Part shown: in pieces, positions 22,771 to 35,800 of the stretch
Layout: each line of letters starts with the position of its first letter
Position numbering within the stretch: position 1 is the first letter of the stretch
NCBI GenBank assembly: GCA_946902985.2
Contig: OX336395.1
Span: 15,168,708-15,232,707 of the forward strand
DNA length: 64,000 bases
Source of the DNA: Meconema thalassinum
Taxonomy: Eukaryota > Arthropoda > Insecta > Orthoptera > Tettigoniidae
Reading direction: 5' to 3'
Translations under genes and position numbers: made by a program
The notes under the pieces: generated by a model
Seen by the model: only the letters and a program-made list of their open reading frames with translations
The model's database searches: none
Told to the model about the DNA's origin: nothing

Positions 22771-25700
22771 ATAGAGGGAGACAAAAGGAAACCATGACAA
22801 CCATCATGGCCGCTGAGGGAGCGCGAGGCCACCTCGGCAATATGATCTGTTTATAGAGGGAGACAAAAGGAAACCATGACAACCATCATGGCCGCTGAGG
22901 GAGCGCGAGGCCACCTCGGCAATATGATCTGTTTATAGAGGGAGACAAAAGGAAACCATAACAACCATCATGGCCGCTGAGGGAACGCGAGGCCACCTCG
23001 GCAATATGATCTGTTTATAGAGGGAGACAAAAGATAACCATGACAACCGTCATGGCCGCTGAGGGAACGCGAGGCCACCTCGGCAATATGATCTGTTTAT
23101 AGAGGGAGACAAAAGGAAACCATGACAACCATCATGGCCGCTGAGGGAACGCGAGGCCACCTCGGCAATATGATCTGTTTATAGAGGGAGACAAAAGGAA
23201 ACCATGACAACCGTCATGGCCGCTGAGGGAACGCGAGGCCACCTCGGCAATATGATCTGTTTATAGAGGGAGACAAAAGGAAACCATGACAACCTTCATG
23301 GCCGCTGAGGGAACGCGAGGCCACCTCGGCAATATGATCTGTTTATAGAGGGGGACAAAAGGAAACCATGACAACCATCATGGCCGCTGAGGGAACGCGA
23401 GGCCACCTCGGCAATATGATCTGTTTATAGAGGGAGACAAAAGGAAACCATGACAACCATCATGGCCGCTGAGGGAACGCGAGGCCACCTCGGCAATATG
23501 ATCTGTTTATAGAGGGAGACAAAAGGAAACCATGACAACCATCATGGCCGCTGAGGGAACGCGAGGCCACCTCGGCAATATGATCTGTTTATAGAGGGAG
23601 ACAAAAGGAAACCATGACAACCATCATGGCCGCTGAGGGAACGCGAGGCCACCTCGGCAATATGATCTGTTTATAGAGGGAGACAAAAGGAAACCATGAC
23701 AACCATCATGGCCGCTGAGGGAACGCGAGGCCACCTCGGCAATATGATCTGTTTATAGAGGCAGACAAAAGGAAACCATGACAACCATCATGGCCGCTGA
23801 GGGAACGCGAGGCCACCTCGGCAATATGATCTGTTTATAGAGGGAGACAAAAGGAAACCATGACAACCATCATGGCCGCTGAGGGAGCGCGAGGCCACCT
23901 CGGCAATATGATCTGTTTATAGGGGGAGACAAAAGGAAACCATGACAACCATCATGGCCGCTGAGGGAACGCGAGGCCACCTCGGCAATATGATCTGTTT
24001 ATAGAGGGAGACAAAAGGAAACCATGACAACCATCATGGCCGCTGAGGGAACGCGAGGCCACCTCGGCAATATGATCTGTTTATAGAGGGAGACAAAAGG
24101 AAACCATGACAACCATCATGGCCGCTGAGGGAACGCGAGGCCACCTCGGCAATATGATCTGTTTATAGAGGGAGACAAAAGGAAACCATGACAACCACCA
24201 TGGCCGCTGAGGGAACGCGAGGCCACCTCGGCAATATGATCTGTTTATAGAGGGAGACAAAAGGAAACCATGACAACCATCATGGCCGCTGAGGGAACGC
24301 GAGGCCACCTCGGCAATATGATCTGTTTATAGAGGGAGACAAAAGGAAACCATGACAACCATCATGGCCGCTGAGGGAACGCGAGGCCACCTCGGCAATA
24401 TGATCTGTTTATAGAGGGAGACAAAAGGAAACCATGACAACCATCATGGCCGCTGAGGGAACGCGAGGCCACCTCGGCAATATGATCTGTTTATAGAGGG
24501 AGACAAAAGGAAACCATGACAACCATCATGGCCGCTGAGGGAACGCGAGGCCACCTCGGCAATATGATCTGTTTATAGAGGGAGACAAAAGGAAACCATG
24601 ACAACCATCATGGCCGCTGAGGGAACGCGAGGCCACCTCGGCAATATGATCTGTTTATAGAGGGAGACAAAAGGAAACCATGACAACCATCATGGCCGCT
24701 GAGGGAACGCGACGCCACCTCGGCAATATGATCTGTTTATAGAGGGAGACAAAAGGAAACCATGACAACCATCATGGCCGCTGAGGGAACGCGAGGCCAC
24801 CTCGGCAATATGATCTATTTATAGAGGGAGACAAAAGGAAACCATGACAACCATCATGGCCGCTGAGGGAACGCGAGGCCACCTCGGCAATATGATCTGT
24901 TTATAGAGGGAGACAAAAGGAAACCATGACAACCATCATGGCCGCTGAGGGAGCGCGAGGCCACCTCGGCAATATGATCTGTTTATAGAGGGAGACAAAA
25001 GGAAACCATGACAACCATCATGGCCGCTGAGGGAACGCGAGGCCACCTCGGCAATATGATCTGTTTATAGAGGGAGACAAAAGGAAACCATGACAACCAT
25101 CATGGCCGCTGAGGGAGCGCGAGGCCACCTCGGCAATATGATCTGTTTATAGAGGGAGACAAAAGGAAACCATGACAACCATCATGGCCGCTGAGGGAAC
25201 GCGAGGCCACCTCGGCAATATGATCTGTTTACAGAGGGAGACAAAAGGAAACCATGACAACCATCATGGCCGCTGAGGGAACGCGACGCCACCTCGGCAA
25301 TATGATCTGTTTATAGAGGGAGACAAAAGGAAACCATGACAACCATCATGGCCGCTGAGGGAACGCGAGGCCACCTCGGCAATATGATCTGTTTATAGAG
25401 GGAGACAAAAGGAAACCATGACAACCATCATGGCCGCTGAGGGAACGCGAGGCCACCGTGGCAATATGATCTGTTTATAGAGGGAGACAAAAGGAAACCA
25501 TGACAACCATCATGGCCGCTGAGGGAGCGCGAGGCCACCTCGGCAATATGATCTGTTTATAGAGGGAGACAAAAGGAAACCATGACAACCATCATGGCCA
25601 CTGAGGGAACGCGAGGCCACCTCGGCAATATGATCTGTTTATATAGGGAGACAAAAGGAAACCATGACAACCATCATGGCCACTGAGGGAACGCGAGGCC

Positions 25701-28307
25701 ACCTCGGCAATATGATCTGTTTATAGAGGGAGACAAAAGGAAACCATGACAACCATCATGGCCGCTGAGGGAACGCGAGGCCACCTCGGCAATATGATCT
25801 GTTTATAGAGGGAGACAAAAGGAAACCATGACAACCATCATGGCCACTGACGGAACGCGAGGCCACCTCGGCAATATGATCTGTTTATAGGGGGAGACAA
25901 AAGGAAACCATGACAACCATCATGGCCGCTGAGGGAGCGCGAGGCCACCTCGGCAATATGATCTGTTTATAGAGGGAGACAAAAGGAAACCATGACAACC
26001 ATCATGGCCGCTGAGGGAACGCGAGGCCACCTCGGCAATATGATCTGTTTATAGAGGGAGACAAAAGGAAACCATGACAACCATCATGGCCGCTGAGGGA
26101 ACGCGAGGCCACCTCGGCAATATGATCTGTTTATAGAGGGAGACAAAAGGAAACCATGACAACCATCATGGCCGCTGAGGGAACGCGAGGCCACCTCGGC
26201 AATATGATCTGTTTATAGAGGGAGACAAAAGGAAACCATGACAACCATCATGGCCGCTGAGGGAACGCGAGGCCACCTCGGCAATATGATCTGTTTATAG
26301 AGGGAGACAAAAGGAAACCATGACAACCATCATGGCCGCTGAGGGAGCGCGAGGCCACCTCGGCAATATGATCTGTTTATAGAGGGAGACAAAAGGAAAC
26401 CATGACAACCATCATGGCCGCTGAGGGAACGCGAGGCCACCTCGGCAATATGATCTGTTTATATAGGGAGACAAAAGGAAACCATGACAACCATCATGGC
26501 CGCTGAGGGAGCGCGAGGCCACCTCGGCAATATGATCTGTTTATAGAGGGAGACAAAAGGAAACCATGACAACCATCATGGCCGCTGAGGGAGCGCGAGG
26601 CCACCTCGGCAATATGATCTGTTTATAGAGGGAGACAAAAGGAAACCATGACAACCATCATGGCCGCTGAGGGAACGCGAGGCCACCTCGGCAATATGAT
26701 CTGTTTATAGAGGGAGACAAAAGGAAACCATGACAACCATCATGGCCGCTGAGGGAACGCGAGGCCACCTCGGCAATATGATCTGTTTATAGAGGGAGAC
26801 AGAAGGAAACCATGACAACCATCATGGCCGCTGAGGGAACGCGAGGCCACCTCGGCAATATGATCTGTTTATAGAGGGAGACAAAAGGAAACCATGACAA
26901 CCATCATGGCCGCTGAGGGAGCGCGAGGCCACCTCGGCAATATGATCTGTTTATAGAGGGAGACAAAAGGAAACCATGACAACCATCATGGCCGCTGAGG
27001 GAACGCGAGGCCACCTCGGCAATATGATCTGTTTATAGAGGGAGACAAAAGGAAACCATGACAACCATCATGGCCGCTGAGGGAACGCGAGGCCACCTCG
27101 GCAATATGATCTGTTTATAGAGGGAGACAAAAGGAAACCATGACAACCATCATGGCCGCTGAGGGAACGCGAGGCCACCTCGGCAATATGATATGTTTAT
27201 AGAGGGAGACAAAAGGAAACCATGACAACCATCATGGCCGCTGAGGGAAAGCGAGGCCACCTCGGCAATATGATCTGTTTATAGGGGGAGACAAAAGGAA
27301 ACCATGACAACCATCATGGCCGCTGAGGGAAAGCGAGGCCACCTCGGCAATATGATCTGTTTATAGGGGGAGACAAAGGGAAACCATGACAACCATCATG
27401 GCCGCTGAGGGAACGCGAGGCCACCTCGGCAATATGATCTGTTTATAGAGGGAGACAAAAGGAAACCATGACAACCATCATGGCCGCTGAGGGAACGCGA
27501 GGCCACCTCGGCAATATGATCTGTTTATAGAGGGAGACAAAAGGAAACCATGACAACCATCATGGCCGCTGAGGGAACGCGAGGCCACCTCGGCAATATG
27601 ATATGTTTATAGAGGGAGACAAAAGGAAACCATGACAACCATCATGGCCGCTGAGGGAACGCGAGGCCACCTCGGCAATATGATCTGTTTATAGAGGGAG
27701 ACAAAAGGAAACCATGACAACCATCATGGCCGCTGAGGGAACGCGAGGCCACCTCGGCAATATGATCTGTTTATAGAGGGAGACAAAAGGAAACCATGAC
27801 AACCATCATGGCCGCTGAGGGAACGCGAGGCCTCCTCGGCAATATGATCTGTTTACAGAGGGAGACAAAAGGAAACCATGACAACCATCATGGCCGCTGA
27901 GGGAACGCGAGGCCACCTCGGCAATATGATCTGTTTATAGAGGGAGACAAAAGGAAACCATGACAACCATCATGGCCGCTGAGGGAGCGCGAGGCCACCT
28001 CGGCAATATGATCTGTTTATAGAGGGAGACAAAAGGAAACCATGACAACCATCATGGCCGCTGAGGGAACGCGAGGCCACCTCGGCAATATGATCTGTTT
28101 ATAGAGGGGGACAAAAGGAAACCATGACAACCATCATGGCCGCTGAGGGAACGCGAGGCCACCTCGGCAATATGATCTATTTATAGAGGGAGACAAAAGG
28201 AAACCATGACAACCATCATGGCCGCTGAGGGAACGCGAGGCCACCTCGGCAATATGATCTGTTTATAGAGGGAGACAAAAGGAAACCATGACAACCATCA
28301 TGGCCGC

Positions 28308-28337
28308 TGAGGGAACGCGAGGCAATATGATCTGTTT
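28308..28337 (+). repeat. Sat82 unit with a 9-bp deletion (second copy)
   Basis: Identical to the deletion near 22752 and flanked by the same ordered variants, hence inherited through the segmental repeat and not an independent event. A related 5-unit duplication nearby (TATTTATA at 28178 and 28579, 5 x 82 minus 9 bp) includes this unit. Confidence 0.85.
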
Positions 28338-31300
28338 ATAGAGGGAGACAAAAGGAAACCATGACAACCATCATGGCCGCTGAGGGAGCGCGAGGCCACC
28401 TCGGCAATATGATCTGTTTATAGAGGGAGACAAAAGGAAACCATGACAACCATCATGGCCGCTGAGGGAACGCGAGGCCACCTCGGCAATATGATCTGTT
28501 TATAGAGGGGGACAAAAGGAAACCATGACAACCATCATGGCCGCTGAGGGAACGCGAGGCCACCTCGGCAATATGATCTATTTATAGAGGGAGACAAAAG
28601 GAAACCATGACAACCATCATGGCCGCTGAGGGAAAGCGAGGCCACCTCGGCAATATGATCTATTTATAGAGGGAGACAAAAGGAAACCATGACAACCATC
28701 ATGGCCGCTGAGGGAACGCGAGGCCACCTCGGCAATATGATCTGTTTATAGAGGGAGACAGAAGGAAACCATGACAACCATCATGGCCGCTGAGGGAACG
28801 CGAGGCCACCTCGGCAATATGATCTGTTTATAGAGGGAGACAAAAGGAAACCATGACAACCATCATGGCCGCTGAGGGAACGCGAGGCCACCTCGGCAAT
28901 ATGATCTGTTTATAGAGGGAGACAAAAGGAAACCATGACAACCATCATGGCCGCTGAGGGAACGCGAGGCCACCTCGGCAATATGATCTATTTATAGAGG
29001 GAGACAAAAGGAAACCATGACAACCATCATGGCCGCTGAGGGAACGCGAGGCCACCTCGGCAATATGATCTGTTTATAGAGGGAGACAAAAGGAAACCAT
29101 GACAACCATCATGGCCGCTGAGGGAACGCGAGGCCACCTCGGCAATATGATCTGTTTATAGAGGGAGACAAAAGGAAACCATGACAACCATCATGGCCGC
29201 TGAGGGAACGCGAGGCCACCTCGGCAATATGATCTGTTTATAGAGGGAGACAAAAGGAAACCATGACAACCATCATGGCCGCTGAGGGAACGCGAGGCCA
29301 CCTCGGCAATATGATCTGTTTATAGAGGGAGACAAAAGGAAACCATGACAACCATCATGGCCGCTGAGGGAACGCGAGGCCACCTCGGCAATATGATCTG
29401 TTTATAGAGGGAGACAAAAGGAAACCATGACAACCATCATGGCCGCTGAGGGAGCGCGAGGCCACCTCGGCAATATGATCTGTTTATAGAGGGAGACAAA
29501 AGGAAACCATGACAACCATCATGGCCGCTGAGGGAACGCGAGGCCACCTCGGCAATATGATCTGTTTATAGAGGGAGACAAAAGGAAACCATGACAACCA
29601 TCATGGCCGCTGAGGGAGCGCGAGGCCACCTCGGCAATATGATCTGTTTATAGAGGGAGACAAAAGGAAACCATGACAACCATCATGGCCGCTGAGGGAG
29701 CGCGAGGCCACCTCGGCAATATGATCTGTTTATAGAGGGAGACAAAAGGAAACCATGACAACCATCATGGCCGCTGAGGGAACGCGATGCCACCTCGGCA
29801 ATATGATCTGTTTATAGAGGGAGACAAAAGGAAACCATGACAACCATCATGGCCGCTGAGGGAACGCGAGGCCACCTCGGCAATATGATCTGTTTATAGA
29901 GGGAGACAAAAGGAAACCATGACAACCATCATGGCCGCTGAGGGAACGCGAGGCCACCTCGGCAATATGATCTGTTTATAGAGGGAGACAAAAGGAAACC
30001 ATGACAACCATCATGGCCGCTGAGGGAACGCGAGGCCACCTCGGCAATATGATCTGTTTATAGAGGGAGACAAAAGGAAACCATGACAACCATCATGGCC
30101 GCTGAGGGAACGCGAGGCCACCTCGGCAATATGATCTGTTTACAGAGGGAGACAAAAGGAAACCATGACAACCATCATGGCCGCTGAGGGAACGCGAGGC
30201 CACCTCGGCAATATGATCTGTTTATAGAGGGAGACAAAAGGAAACCATGACAACCATCATGGCCGCTGAGGGAGCGCGAGGCCACCTCGGCAATATGATC
30301 TGTTTATAGAGGGAGACAAAAGGAAACCATGAAAACCATCATGGCCGCTGAGGGAACGCGAGGCCACCTCGGCAATATGATCTGTTTATAGAGGGGGACA
30401 AAAGGAAACCATGACAACCATCATGGCCGCTGAGGGAACGCGAGGCCACCTCGGCAATATGATCTGTTTATAGAGGGAGACAAAAGGAAACCATGACAAC
30501 CATCATGGCCGCTGAGGGAACGCGAGGCCACCTCGGCAATATGATCTGTTTATAGAGGGAGACAAAAGGAAACCATGACAACCATCATGGCCGCTGAGGG
30601 AACGCGAGGCCACCTCGGCAATATGATCTGTTTATAGAGGGAGACAAAAGGAAACCATGACAACCATCAAGGCCGCTGAGGGAACGCGAGGCCACCTCGG
30701 CAATATGATCTGTTTATAGAGGGAGACAAAAGGAAACCATGACAACCATCATGGCCGCTGAGGGAGCGCGAGGCCACCTCGGCAATATGATCTGTTTATA
30801 AGGGGAGACAAAAGGAAACCATGACAACCATCATGGCCGCTGAGGGAACGCGAGGCCACCTCGGCAATATGATCTGTTTATAGAGGGAGACAAAAGGAAA
30901 CCATGACAACCATCATGGCCGCTGAGGGAACGCGAGGCCACCTCGGCAATATGATCTGTTTATAGAGGGAGACAAAAGGAAACCATGACAACCATCATGG
31001 CCGCTGAGGGAACGCGAGGCCACCTCGGCAATATGATCTGTTTATAGAGGGAGACAAAAGGAAACCATGACAACCATCATGGCCGCTGAGGGAACGCGAG
31101 GCCACCTCGGCAATATGATCTGTTTATAGAGGGAGACAAAAGGAAACCATGACAACCATCATGGCCGCTGAGGGAACGCGAGGCCACCTCGGCAATATGA
31201 TCTGTTTATAGAGGGAGACGAAAGGAAACCATGACAACCATCATGGCCGCTGAGGGAGCGCGAGGCCACCGTGGCAATATGATCTGTTTATAGAGGGAGA

Positions 31301-32439
31301 CAAAAGGAAACCATGACAACCATCATGGCCGCTGAGGGAACGCGAGGCCACCTCGGCAATATGATCTGTTTATAGAGGGAGACAAAAGGAAACCATGACA
31401 ACCATCATGGCCGCTGAGGGAACGCGAGGCCACCTCGGCAATATGATGTGTTTATAGAGGGAGACAAAAGGAAACCATGACAACCATCATGGCCGCTGAG
31501 GGAACGCGAGGCCACCTCGGCAATATGATCTGTTTATAGAGGGAGACAAAAGGAAACCATGACAACCATCATGGCCGCTGAGGGAACGCGAGGCCACCTC
31601 GGCAATATGATCTGTTTATAGAGGGAGACAAAAGGAAACCATGACAACCATCATGGCCGCTGTGGGAACGCGAGGCCACCTCGGCAATATGATCTGTTTA
31701 TAGAGGGAGACAAAAGGAAACCATGACAACCATCATGGCCGCTGAGGGAACGCGAGGCCACCTCGGCAATGTGATCTGTTTATAGAGGGAGACAAAAGGA
31801 AACCATGACAACCATCATGGCCGCTGAGGGAACGCGAGGCCACCTCGGCAATATGATCTGTTTATAGAGGGAGACAAAAGGAAACCATGACAACCATCAT
31901 GGCCGCTGAGGGAACGCGAGGCCACCTCGGCAATATGATCTGTTTATAGAGGGAGACAAAAGGAAACCATGACAACCATCATGGCCGCTGAGGGAACGCG
32001 AGGCCACCTCGGCAATATGATCTGTTTATAGAGGGAGACAAAAGGAAACCATGACAACCATCATGGCCGCTGAGGGAACGCGAGGCCACCTCGGCAATAT
32101 GATCTGTTTATAGAGGGAGACAAAAGGAAACCATGACAACCATCATGGCCGCTGAGGGAACGCGAGGCCACCTCGGCAATATGATCTGTTTATAGAGGCA
32201 GACAAAAGGAAACCATGACAACCATCATGGCCGCTGAGGGAACGCGAGGCCACCTCGGCAATATGATCTGTTTATAGAGGGAGACAAAAGGAAACCATGA
32301 CAACCATCATGGCCGCTGAGGGAACGCGAGGCCACCTCGGCAATATGATCTGTTTATAGAGGGAGACAAAAGGAAACCATGACAACCATCATGGCCGCTG
32401 AGGGAACGCGAGGCCACCTCGGCAATATGATCTGTTTAT

Positions 32440-32870
32440 AGAGGCAGACAAAAGGAAACCATGACAACCATCGTGGCCGCTGAGGGAGCGCGAGGCCACC
32501 TCGGCAATATGATCTGTTTATAGGGGGAGATAAAAGGAAACCATGACAACCATCATGGCCGCTGAGGGAACGCGAGGCCACCTCGGCAATATGATATGTT
32601 TATAGAGGGAGACAAAAGGAAACCATGACAACCATCATGGCCGCTGAGGGAACGCGAGGCCACCTCGGCAATATGATATGTTTATAGAGGGAGACAAAAG
32701 GAAACCATGACAACCATCATGGCCGCTGAGGGAGCGCGAGGCCACCTCGGCAATATGATCTGTTTATAGGGGGAGATAAAAGGAAACCATGACAACCATC
32801 ATGGCCGCTGAGGGAACGCGAGGCCACCTCGGCAATATGATATGTTTATAGAGGGAGACAAAAGGAAACC
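32440..32870 (+). repeat. 246-bp trimer repeat in Sat82 marked by GGGGGAGATAAA
   Basis: The variant GGGGGAGATAAAAGG occurs at about 32523 and 32769, 246 bp (3 x 82) apart. In both it is preceded by a GAGCGCG unit and followed by a GATATG unit. A second trimer spacing occurs just downstream (CCACTG at 33215 and 33461). Confidence 0.75.
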
Positions 32871-35800
32871 ATGACAACCATCATGGCCGCTGAGGGAACG
32901 CGAGGCCACCTCGGCAATATGATCTGTTTATAGAGGGAGACAAAAGGAAACCATGACAACCATCATGGCCGCTGAGGGAACGCGAGGCCACCTCGGCAAT
33001 ATGATCTGTTTATAGAGGGAGACAAAAGGAAACCATGACAACCGTCATGGCCGCTGAGGGAACGCGAGGTCACCTCGGCAATATGATCTGTTTATAGAGG
33101 GAGACAAAAGGAAACCATGACAACCATCATGGCCGCTGAGGGAACGCGAGGCCACCTCGGCAATATGATCTGTTTATAGAGGGAGACAAAAGGAAACCAT
33201 GACAACCATCATGGCCACTGAGGGAACGCGAGGCCACCTCGGCAATATGATCTGTTTATAGAGGGGGACAAAAGGAAACCATGACAACCTTCATGGCCGC
33301 TGAGGGAACGCGAGGCCACCTCGGCAATATGATCTGTTTATAGAGGGAGACAAAAGGAAACCATGACAACCATCATGGCCGCTGAGGGAACGCGAGGCCA
33401 CCTCGGCAATATGATCTGTTTATAGAGGGAGACAAAAGGAAACCATGACAACCATCATGGCCACTGAGGGAACGCGAGGCCACCTCGGCAATATGATCTG
33501 TTTATAGAGGGAGACAAAAGGAAACCATGACAACCATCATGGCCGCTGAGGGAACGCGAGGCCACCTCGGCAATATGATCTGTTTATAGAGGGAGACAAA
33601 AGGAAACCATGACAACCATCATGGCCGCTGAGGGAACGCGAGGCCACCTCGGCAATATGATCTGTTTATAGAGGGAGACAAAAGGAAACCATGACAACCA
33701 TCATGGCCGCTGAGGGAGCGCGAGGCCACCTCGGCAATATGATCTGTTTATAGAGGGAGACAAAAGGAAACCATGACAACCATCATGGCCGCTGAGGGGA
33801 CGCGAGGCCACCTCGGCAATATGATCTGTTTATAGAGGGAGACAAAAGGAAACCATGACAACCATCATGGCCGCTGAGGGAACGCGAGGCCACCTCGGCA
33901 ATATGATCTGTTTATAGAGGGAGACAAAAGGAAACCATGACAACCATCATGGCCGCTGAGGGAACGCGAGGCCACCTCGGCAATATGATCTGTTTATAGA
34001 GGGAGACAAAAGGAAACCATGACAACCATCATGGCCGCTGAGGGAACGCGAGGCCACCTCGGCAATGAGATCTGTTTATAGAGGGAGACAAAAGGAAACC
34101 ATGACAACCATCATGGCCGCTGAGGGAACGCGAGGCCACCTCGGCAATATGATCTGTTTATAGAGGGAGACAAAAGGAAACCATGACAACCATCATGGCC
34201 GCTGAGGGAACGCGAGGCCACCTCGGCAATATGATCTGTTTATAGAGGGAGACAAAAGGAAACCATGACAACCATCATGGCCGCTGAGGGAACGCGAGGC
34301 CACCTCGGCAATATGATCTGTTTATAGAGGGAGACAAAAGGAAACCATGACAACCTTCATGGCCGCTGAGGGAACGCGAGGCCACCTCGGCAATATGATC
34401 TGTTTATAGAGGGAGACAAAAGGAAACCATGACAACCATCATGGCCGCTGAGGGAACGCGAGGCCACCTCGGCAATATGATCTGTTTATACAGGGAGACA
34501 AAAGGAAACCATGACAACCATCATGGCCGCTGAGGGAACGCGAGGCCACCTCGGCAATATGATCTGTTTATAGAGGGAGACAAAAGGAAACCATGACAAC
34601 CATCATGGCCGCTGAGGGAACGCGAGGCCACCTCGGCAATATGATCTGTTTATAGAGGGAGACAAAAGGAAACCATGACAACCATCATGGCCGCTGAGGG
34701 AACGCGAGGCCACCTCGGCGATATGATCTGTTTATAGAGGGAGACAAAAGGAAACCATGACAACCATCAAGGCCGCTGAGGGAACGCGAGGCCACCTCGG
34801 CAATATGATCTGTTTATAGGGGGAGACAAAGGGAAACCATGACAACCATCATGGCCGCTGAGGGAACGCGAGGCCACCTCGGCAATATGATCTGTTTATA
34901 GAGGGAGACAAAAGGAAACCATGACAACCATCAAGGCCGCTGAGGGAACGCGAGGCCACCTCGGCAATATGATCTGTTTATAGAGGGAGACAAAAGGAAA
35001 CCATGACAACCATCATGGCCGCTGAGGGAACGCGAGGCCACCTCGGCAATATGATCTGTTTATAGAGGGAGACAAAAGGAAACCCTGACAACCATCATGG
35101 CCGCTGAGGGAACGCGAGGCCACCTCGGCAATATGATCTGTTTATAGAGGGAGACAAAAGGAAACCATGACAACCATCATGGCCGCTGAGGGAACGCGAG
35201 GCCACCTCGGCAATATGATCTGTTTATAGAGGGAGACAAAAGGAAACCATGACAACCATCATGGCCGCTGAGGGAACGCGAGGCCACCTCGGCAATATGA
35301 TCTGTTTATAGAGGGAGACAAAAGGAAACCATGACAACCATCATGGCCGCTGAGGGAACGCGAGGCCACCTCGGCAATATGATCTGTTTATAGAGGGAGA
35401 CAAAAGGAAACCATGACAACCATCATGGCCACTGAGGGAACGCGAGGCCACCTCGGCAATATGATCTGTTTATAGAGGGAGACAAAAGGAAACCATGACA
35501 ACCATCATGGCCGCTGAGGGAACGCGAGGCCACCTCGGCAATATGATCTGTTTATAGAGGGAGACAAAAGGAAACCATGACAACCATCATGGCCGCTGAG
35601 GGAACGCGAGGCCACCTCGGCAATATGATCTGTTTATAGAGGGAGACAAAAGGAAACCATGACAACCATCAAGGCCGCTGAGGGAACGCGAGGCCACCTC
35701 GGCAATATGATCTGTTTATAGAGGGAGACAAAAGGAAACCATGACAACCATCATGGCCGCTGAGGGAACGCGAGGCCACCTCGGCAATATGATCTGTTTA

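Larger units (their letters stand above)
19800..28400 (+). repeat. 62-68-mer (about 5.1-5.6 kb) segmental repeat of Sat82
   Basis: The left part matches at an offset of 5,075 bp (62 units less the 9-bp deletion): TGTTTACAGA 20151/25226, CCACCGTGG 20378/25453, TTTATATAGGG 20561/25636, CCACTG 20605/25680. The middle shifts to 5,321 bp (65 units): GAGCGCG 21025/26346 and 21189/26510. The right part matches at 5,567 bp (68 units): GAAAGCG 21681/27248 and 21763/27330, GATATG 22033/27600, TTTACAG 22283/27850, TATTTATA 22611/28178, and the 9-bp-deleted unit 22752/28319. The two copies span roughly 19.8-22.85 and 24.9-28.4 kb. The second gained six units in two or more steps. Confidence 0.85.
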
